DNA from: Thermomicrobiales bacterium | GTDB taxonomy: Bacteria; Chloroflexota; Chloroflexia; Thermomicrobiales; UBA6265 | Direction: 5' to 3' | Length of the DNA: 64,000 nt | Assembly: GCA_030447415.1 (NCBI GenBank) | Contig: JAUJOZ010000001.1 | Span: 62,001-126,000, forward strand | Shown: positions 59,187 to 64,000 of the stretch, one piece after another | Layout of the letters: each line of letters opens with the position of its first letter | How positions within the stretch are numbered: the first letter of the stretch is position 1 | Notes under the pieces: model-generated | Database searches by the model: none | Seen by the model: only the letters and a program-made list of their open reading frames with translations | Told to the model about the DNA's origin: nothing | Program-made: the position numbers and the translations under genes

Positions 59187-59783
59187 TCAGAGCGCGACCG
59201 TGAACCCCTCGTCGTAGAACACGTGTCCGCAACCACCGGCGGGCTGCAACGGCACGCCGTCGGCGTCGAGGGTTTGGGTCTCGCCCGTGGTCGGGCAGAA
59301 GAGGTACAGCGGGCCGAGGATTTCTTCGCCGTTGAAACACCAGATCGGAGTGGTGGAGTTGCTCGCGACGACGCGCACGGTGTCGCCGTTGGCCACGGCG
59401 CCCAGCGGGATCGGCGGGTGGAACGAGGCCAATTCGTTGTCGTCGACGAAGACCGTCGCCCCGTTGACCAGGACCTCCAGGTCGTCGTCGACGAAGACCC
59501 CTTGCATCCCCGGGCCGCCGGTCAGGAAGGCGTTGGGGCAGCCCGCCACGCACCGGCCGTCCGCGTCGGGGAACAGCCCCGGGCAGCAGGACTTGGGGTG
59601 GTTCTGGTCGGGGTGCGCCCGCTGGCCCTCCTTGGCGCAGTGGTCCGCCTTGTGGTCGGCCAGGGCCGCCTTGCGCCCCCCGAGCGCGGCCACGAGACCG
59701 CCCGCGACGGCGCCGAGTACGCGGCGCCGGGTGGACCCGCGCGCCAGCGCGCGCGTCAAGTCGTCGAACCTGGTCCCGTCCAT
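59187..59783 (-). CDS. Tat-exported Cys-rich protein of unknown function
   Basis: A 198-residue protein inside the DNA that separates the two nagB fragments. The ATG at 59783 follows GGAGAGG by about eight bases. The leader DGTRFDDLTRALARGSTRRR then VLGAVAGGLVAALGG is a twin-arginine signal of the style common in Thermomicrobia-type exported proteins. The mature part has Cys/His-rich segments (HKADHCAKEGQRAHPDQNHP, SCCPGLFPDADGRCVAGC) and a small beta domain (VLVNGATVFVDDNE, NGDTVRVVASNSTTPI), ending GGCGHVFYDEGF. Cys pairs probably form disulfides outside the cell. Such proteins occur in many copies in related genomes. Confidence 0.75.
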   Translation of the reverse strand: MDGTRFDDLTRALARGSTRRRVLGAVAGGLVAALGGRKAALADHKADHCAKEGQRAHPDQNHPKSCCPGLFPDADGRCVAGCPNAFLTGGPGMQGVFVDDDLEVLVNGATVFVDDNELASFHPPIPLGAVANGDTVRVVASNSTTPIWCFNGEEILGPLYLFCPTTGETQTLDADGVPLQPAGGCGHVFYDEGFTVAL

Positions 59784-60009
59784 GGCGATGCCTCTCCTCT
59801 CGGTGCAGCCGGCGCCGCCAGGCGGCGGCGCCCATCGGCCCCCAGGGTCGGCGCGCGGCGGGCCAGGCCCCGGCGCCACGGGCAGCGCAAAGCGGGCCGC
59901 GGGGCGCACCCCGCCCCAAGCCCGCCAACGGTTCGCACTGGACCTCGATAGGCGCATCGTCCGCCCGCTCCGTCACGGAACTGCGGACAGAGCGTCACGA
60001 AAGTGTCAT

Positions 60010-60291
60010 GGCGCACGGGTGCTCAATCTCACGCCGGAGTCGGTCGGCCAGGCCGCCGCCTACTGGCAAGGCGAGGTGCCGATCCCGCGGCGGGCGATGA
60101 CGGTCGGCATCGGGACCCTGCTGGAGGCCCGTCACCTCGTCCTCATCGTTGCCGGTGCAGCCAAGGCGGACGTGCTTCGCCGCGCGCTTCGCGAGCCGAT
60201 GACCGCCTCCGTGCCCGCCTCCTGGCTGCGCCTGGCGGGGGAACGGCTGACGGTGATCGCGGACGAGGCAGCGGCGAGCGCGCTGGGCTGA
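60010..60291 (+). pseudogene. nagB: glucosamine-6-phosphate deaminase, 3' fragment
   Basis: About 94 codons read ARVLNLTPESVGQAAAYWQG, RAMTVGIGTLLEARHLVLIV, AGAAKADVLRRALREPMTAS and SWLRLAGERLTVIADEAAAS, which is the C-terminal third of NagB. About 100 residues of the middle of the protein, including the catalytic region, are absent from the window. Together with the 5' fragment it shows one gene broken by deletion plus insertion. Confidence 0.75.
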
Positions 60292-60326
60292 GGGGGCCAG
60301 CCGCGCGAGGCCGAGCGGTGGTCCGG

Positions 60327-60995
60327 CTAGCCGCGCAGCAGGCGTTTGATCTGCTCCACCCGCGTCGTCAGGCCCCGGCGCTCGTTGACCGCGAGCTGCA
60401 CGTCGAGGGGTGGCACTCGCAACTCGCGGCCGCGCCAGGCGACCGTTTCCAGGCGGCTCGCGGCGGTCGGCCCGACGTCGCCGACGAGGGGCTCGTCGGC
60501 CCCAGCGTCGATGCCGCCGATCCATTCGATCCGGGCGTGGAGGAAGGCACGGCCGAAGGCGTCGGAGATCCAGCCGCGGGTGACAGGCTCGACGAGGTGG
60601 TCGCGCAGGAGGTCGGCGAGCCGGCCCGTGCCGTCCCGACCGTCCACCAGATCGAGGTCGCGCGGGGCGACGTCGAGGCCGCGCACGGCGAGCGCTGCGC
60701 TCCCGCCTAGCCACCAGTCGACCTCCTTCCCGTCAACCACCCGGAGGAACGTGAGCAACGCCTCGTCCCAGGGGGTCGGCTCGAGCCGCGCTGCCTGGCG
60801 GACCATCGCCTCCGCGTGACGCGCGAAGGTCGCGTAGGCCCGATCGAGGTGCGGGGCGTCGCTCGGGAAGGCCCTGGCGAAACCGTCCGCCACCGGCTGA
60901 TAGGCGAGGTCGCGGATCGCCTGGTGGTAGGCGGGGTCCGGCTCCAGGATGACGAAAGCGGTTCGCGCCCCCTCGGCCCGTCGCGTCGTCTTCAT
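60327..60995 (-). CDS. nucleotidyltransferase-fold protein
   Basis: A 222-residue protein starting at the ATG 60995. The C-terminal two thirds have the minimal nucleotidyltransferase core seen in AbiEii/DUF1814-type and aminoglycoside-nucleotidyltransferase-like proteins: WWLGGSAALAVRGLDVAPRD with DLDLVD, holding the Gly-Ser and the Asp pair. IEWIGGIDAG and LRVPPLDVQLAVNERRGLTT follow. The N-terminal third (FVILEPDPAYHQAIRDLAYQ, DEALLTFLRVVDGKEV) is unusual. No toxin-antitoxin partner is evident. It ends just beyond the nagB 3' fragment on the opposite strand and follows the inositol-monophosphatase-like gene by 38 bp, so the two may be co-transcribed. Confidence 0.75.
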   Translation of the reverse strand: MKTTRRAEGARTAFVILEPDPAYHQAIRDLAYQPVADGFARAFPSDAPHLDRAYATFARHAEAMVRQAARLEPTPWDEALLTFLRVVDGKEVDWWLGGSAALAVRGLDVAPRDLDLVDGRDGTGRLADLLRDHLVEPVTRGWISDAFGRAFLHARIEWIGGIDAGADEPLVGDVGPTAASRLETVAWRGRELRVPPLDVQLAVNERRGLTTRVEQIKRLLRG

Positions 60996-61033
60996 CGACG
61001 CCCTGTCACTCCATCCGGTGTCTCGCTCCCGCT

Positions 61034-61906
61034 TCAGTCTCCCGGCAGCTCGGGCCGGAGCGCTTCGAGCAGGCGCGCGTGCGTGCTCGGGTCGACTGCG
61101 GCGAGGAGGCCGCCAAGGTTTCGGGGGACGAGCTTGTTGTAGCGGAAGGGACGGCCCCAGAGGTCGGTGACGATGCCCCCGGCCTCGTGAACGATAAGGT
61201 CGGCGACGGCGAAGTCCCATTCCCAGGCCATCGTCTGGTCGGCGGTCGTGACGAGGCCAACGTAGGCATCGAAGGCGCGGTCCAGGGTCGGGGGGAAGAC
61301 GCGCGGGGAGAGGCCGGTCGTCAGCATCCGCGGCGGAGGGGCACCCAGGCGGTTCGCGACGCGGGCGAGCGCGGGGAGGGTCGCCGGCGCGCCGAACCAG
61401 ACGGAGCTGGTCACACGCGGTGGGCGCCCCGCGGGCACCGGCGAGTAACGGAGGGGCCGGCGCTCGCCGTCCTGGTCGATCCAGGCTCCGCCACCGGCGA
61501 CCGCCGAGACGATCTGGCCGGTTGGGGGGTGGCAACCGGCGACGGCGACCGGCCGGCCATCCACCACCAGGGCGACGAGGACATCGAACTCGTCCGTGCG
61601 GCGGACGAACTGGTCCGTGCCGTCGATCGGGTCGACGACCCAGCAGCGGGACGAGGAGAGACGGATCGGGTCATCCCGGCCCTCCTCCGTCAGGATCGGG
61701 TCGCCGGGGAAGCGCTCGGCAAGGACGGTGCGGACGACACGATCGGCGACGAGGTCGGCGTCGGTGACCGGGGAGCCGTCGGTCTTGGTGTAGGTGACGG
61801 CCGCAGCGCGGTCGTAGAGATCGCGCACGACGCGGCCGGCCTCCCGGGCGGCCGTCACCGCGGCGGTCAGCTCGGCGTCGTAGGTCTGGTCGGTGCGGGT
61901 CGACAC
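61034..61906 (-). CDS. inositol-monophosphatase family phosphatase
   Basis: A 290-residue Mg-dependent phosphatase of the IMPase/CysQ/HisN superfamily. The GTG at 61906 has GGAGGA ten bases before it. Motifs: DGSPVTDADLVADRVVRTVL, LTEEGRDD, the metal-binding VDPIDGTDQFVRR (about residues 91-103), and WEWDFAVADLIVHEAGGIVT near 228-247. The family hydrolyses inositol phosphate, histidinol phosphate or 3'-phosphoadenosine 5'-phosphate; the exact substrate cannot be called here. Confidence 0.85.
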   Translation of the reverse strand: MSTRTDQTYDAELTAAVTAAREAGRVVRDLYDRAAAVTYTKTDGSPVTDADLVADRVVRTVLAERFPGDPILTEEGRDDPIRLSSSRCWVVDPIDGTDQFVRRTDEFDVLVALVVDGRPVAVAGCHPPTGQIVSAVAGGGAWIDQDGERRPLRYSPVPAGRPPRVTSSVWFGAPATLPALARVANRLGAPPPRMLTTGLSPRVFPPTLDRAFDAYVGLVTTADQTMAWEWDFAVADLIVHEAGGIVTDLWGRPFRYNKLVPRNLGGLLAAVDPSTHARLLEALRPELPGD

Positions 61907-61995
61907 GGGCTTCGTTCCTCCGGTTGCGCGTCGCGCGGTCGAATCTCGCGAGTGCGCTCGCGCAGGCGCGCCTCGGGTCTGAGGAAAAGGTTGCC

Positions 61996-62112
61996 CTAGG
62001 CGGTCTGCTCGAGGATGACCGATGCACCGGGGGCCAAGACGGCCGCATCTAGAGCGTGGGGAAGGGTGACAACGTGGCTCTGGCCGACCCGTCGAATCTT
62101 GACCGCCCGCGT
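61996..62112 (-). pseudogene. short AbrB/MazE-like antitoxin remnant with ACG in the start position
   Basis: The frame reads [20 protein letters not shown] and AAVLAPGASVILEQ, the SpoVT-AbrB DNA-binding pattern of MazE-type antitoxins. A perfect AAGGAGG lies at 62120-62126 on this strand, and seven bases later, where ATG is expected, stands ACG (62110-62112). No ATG, GTG or TTG is in frame nearby. The product would have only 38 residues, half the usual length, and no toxin gene is adjacent. It is most likely a remnant. Confidence 0.45.
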
Positions 62113-62289
62113 CCGGCGTCCTCCTTCGAGGCTAGCGATGAGGATACACGGGTATCCAGCGCGAGTTGTCGCCGGGCCGCATGGGTACTGGAAGCGGGTG
62201 AGACGCCCCCCGCACGCCGAGGTCCCTGGACCGCCGTGGTAGCATCCGCACCGCTTGTGTTGGTCTACCCTACGAGGAGAGGTCCTTTC

Positions 62290-62655
62290 GTGCCCAGTCA
62301 GCCCAGCAAGACGTTGGAGACGTTCCCCAACCCCCACCCCAGCAGCGACTACGTAGTGACCATCTCGTCGCCGGAGTTCACCTGCGTCTGCCCGATGACG
62401 GGGCAGCCTGATTTCGCCACGATCACAGTCGAATATGCGCCCGGCGAGCGGTGCGTCGAGCTCAAGGCGCTGAAGCTCTACCTCTGGTCGTTCCGCGATG
62501 AGGGGCACTTCCACGAGGACGTCACCAACCGGATCCTCAACGATCTGGTGGAGGCGACCCGACCGCGCCGCATGACCGTCACCGGCGACTTCAACGTGCG
62601 CGGTGGTCTGCACACCGTCGTCAGGGCGTCCTACGCCTGCCCCGACCACGTCTGA
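62290..62655 (+). CDS. queF: NADPH-dependent 7-cyano-7-deazaguanine reductase
   Basis: Reduces preQ0 to preQ1 in queuosine biosynthesis. It has 121 residues, the short (YkvM-like) form. The GTG at 62290 follows GAGGAGAGG. The active-site block [20 protein letters not shown] holds the nucleophile Cys34 and Asp41. The family's NADPH-binding part [20 protein letters not shown] lies at about 58-77. [17 protein letters not shown] is conserved near the end. The other que genes are not in the window. I looked for a preQ1 riboswitch in the 175 bases upstream and did not see one. Confidence 0.93.
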   Translation: MPSQPSKTLETFPNPHPSSDYVVTISSPEFTCVCPMTGQPDFATITVEYAPGERCVELKALKLYLWSFRDEGHFHEDVTNRILNDLVEATRPRRMTVTGDFNVRGGLHTVVRASYACPDHV

Positions 62656-62729
62656 TCTCGGACATCCGAACCGGTTGGCCCGTCAAGCCAACCCGTCACG
62701 TCAACGGCCGTCCGCGGCCGATCCGTCGC

Positions 62730-63740
62730 TCAAGCGTCGACGGCGCTGCCTGCGCCCAGCTTGACGCGGGGTGCGACCTCCCGGGCCAAGAGGCGGAACG
62801 TTTCCACGTCCGCGGCATCGAGGGACTGGACGACGAAGTACTGGACGCCGGCGTCGGCAAGGGCCTGGAAATAGGCGATGGCGCCGTCCGGGGTGGCCGC
62901 TATGCGGGTGAAACGCTGCTCGTCCGTCAATCCCTCGGGGTAGTAGCGGGCGAGCTTCGCCTGGGCGCTTGCTTCGTCCTCGGCGAGCATCAGCCAGGTG
63001 GTGAAGTGGGTCCGGAGCACATCGTCGTAGGGGCGCCCGACCTCCTCGCAGTGGCGGCGTAGGACCGCGAACTTGCGCCGCACGTCGTCGGGTGTGCGGG
63101 CGGCGCCGATGTTACGTCCCTGGCCAAAGTTGCAGGCGTCGGCGAAACGAGCGACCTGACGGAGGGTAACGCGCTCGCCGCCACCGGCCAGGATCAAAGG
63201 GGGGCCGGGCCGCTGAATCGGCGGCGGTGTGACCCGCTCCTCTGTGGTGTGGTGGTAGCGCCCGCGAAAGGTGAACGGCTCCGGTCCCCAGACGCCGCGG
63301 ATGACGGTGATCGCTTCTTCGAGCGCCGCCTGGCGCTCCCCGACCGGCGGAAAGGGGAGGCCGAGCTGAGCAAACTCAGCGCCGTTCCAGCCGATGCCGA
63401 GGCCGAGCAGGAGGCGGCCGCCGCTGAGGTTGTCGTGGTCGGCGGCGAGGCGGGCGGTCATCACCGGGGGACGGTATCCGGCGCAGGAAACGATCGAGCC
63501 AAGGCGGATCCGCTCCGTCGTGGCGGCGAGGACCGCCAGATGCAACCAGGGCTCCGGCGCGTAGGCCGGGTGGTCCCCGATGAAGAAGGCGTCGAATCCC
63601 AACTCCTCGGCCAAGCGGCCGGCCGCCAATACCCGTTTCGTCGGCTCGGGGTCGTCCGGTTGGGGGAAGACCTGGAGGCCGAAGCTCACCCGGCCGCGAT
63701 GGTCCTCCACCCAGTTGAACATCGGCAGCTGCGTTTCCAC
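62730..63740 (-). CDS. LLM-class (F420- or FMN-dependent) oxidoreductase
   Basis: A 336-residue luciferase-like monooxygenase fold protein; the GTG at 63740 is preceded by GAGGAGGGG. Family segments are RLAEELGFDAFFIGDHPAYA, ERIRLGSIVSCAGYRPPVMT, LSGGRLLLGLGIGWNGAEF, QLGLPFPPVGERQAALEEAI and PPLILAGGGERVTLR. In Actinobacteria and Thermomicrobia such proteins commonly use cofactor F420, but FMN-dependent members exist. The substrate is unknown. It ends 75 bp from the convergent queF gene. Confidence 0.88.
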   Translation of the reverse strand: METQLPMFNWVEDHRGRVSFGLQVFPQPDDPEPTKRVLAAGRLAEELGFDAFFIGDHPAYAPEPWLHLAVLAATTERIRLGSIVSCAGYRPPVMTARLAADHDNLSGGRLLLGLGIGWNGAEFAQLGLPFPPVGERQAALEEAITVIRGVWGPEPFTFRGRYHHTTEERVTPPPIQRPGPPLILAGGGERVTLRQVARFADACNFGQGRNIGAARTPDDVRRKFAVLRRHCEEVGRPYDDVLRTHFTTWLMLAEDEASAQAKLARYYPEGLTDEQRFTRIAATPDGAIAYFQALADAGVQYFVVQSLDAADVETFRLLAREVAPRVKLGAGSAVDA

Positions 63741-64000
63741 TCTCCCCCCCTCCTCCCAGGCACGCGAGTGCGGAGGCCATCATCGCGGCTTCGCGAGACG
63801 GGGACAACCGCTGGCCGGTGGTCGGTCACCTCCGACCGCAGCGGGCGGGCCGTGTTCGCGACGAACGTTGACGGCCCGGGGGAACGTCCTGACAATCCGC
63901 TTGATACGAGCCCGTGACGCGCAACGATGCCGCACGGCGGCTGGACGAACGGGGGACCGCGTGATGGGCACGGATGGGGACGAACGGGACGGAGAGGCTT
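63741..64000. other. window end, no gene seen
   Basis: The last 260 bases hold no supported gene. An ATG at 63964 begins a GATGGGGACGAACGGGACGG stretch that may lead into the next gene beyond the window. Confidence 0.2.

Noticed and set aside
62113-62289. preQ1 riboswitch ahead of queF
   Set aside because: No short hairpin followed by the A-rich tail or the conserved C-rich loop that defines preQ1 aptamers.

Overview
The window is high-GC DNA (roughly 68-70% by eye), densely coded on both strands. I infer a member of Chloroflexota, class Thermomicrobia or a near relative. The grounds are twin-arginine exported proteins with the RxFDDLTRALA leader style, secreted proteins rich in Pro, Thr, Ala and Ser, an ATP-binding LuxR regulator of the large type, a cyclic-di-AMP receptor, and an F420-type (LLM) oxidoreductase. 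No rRNA or CRISPR array is visible and I could not find a convincing tRNA.

Layout. 1-5.2 kb: the 3' part of a ketoacyl-ACP synthase, then a complete four-gene osmoprotectant ABC transporter (permease, exported binding protein, ATPase with a CBS tail, second permease). 5.4-12 kb: a frameshifted Pro/Thr-rich surface protein, a DUF1786 protein, glycerol-3-phosphate dehydrogenase, a decayed M28 peptidase and an L,D-transpeptidase. 12.7-20.4 kb: a small HTH protein, a SnoaL/cupin protein, a LuxR-type ATPase regulator cut by one in-frame TAG, a membrane protein, a tyrosine recombinase, a DUF2325 protein and a cupin. 20.4-22.3 kb: two abutting decayed insertion sequences. 22.3-28 kb: a methyltransferase, an aldo/keto reductase flanked by inverted repeats, a GH4 glycosidase, and a divergent ArsR-type regulator with a candidate operator.

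28.1-28.4 kb holds no gene. It has a consensus-like promoter, about 200 nt of self-complementary sequence and a textbook intrinsic terminator, so it looks like a stand-alone structured RNA of a family I do not recognise. 28.4-37.5 kb: a hypothetical protein, a sirtuin, and a minus-strand run alaS, baseplate-J-like membrane protein, ruvX (with an in-frame stop), cyclic-di-AMP receptor, and an M50/CBS membrane protein with a degenerate zinc motif. 38.1-45.4 kb: a carbohydrate-uptake operon (ROK regulator, two permeases, sugar-binding protein, GH31 glycosidase).

45.6-64 kb: a DUF6766 protein, a rhodanese-ThiF sulfur-carrier activating enzyme, a secreted NTF2/cupredoxin-like protein, cytidine deaminase, a stand-alone LigD-type polymerase, a cold-shock protein, a PRC-barrel protein, an M14 carboxypeptidase, a bactofilin-like membrane protein, UV endonuclease UvsE, a serine hydrolase, nagB split into two ends by about 1 kb of unrelated DNA carrying a Tat-exported protein, a nucleotidyltransferase, an inositol-monophosphatase-like enzyme, a short AbrB-like antitoxin remnant, QueF and an LLM oxidoreductase.

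An unusual number of genes (about nine) are broken by single-base frameshifts, in-frame stops or insertions. Some cases could be assembly errors. The split nagB and the decayed M28 gene look like real decay.
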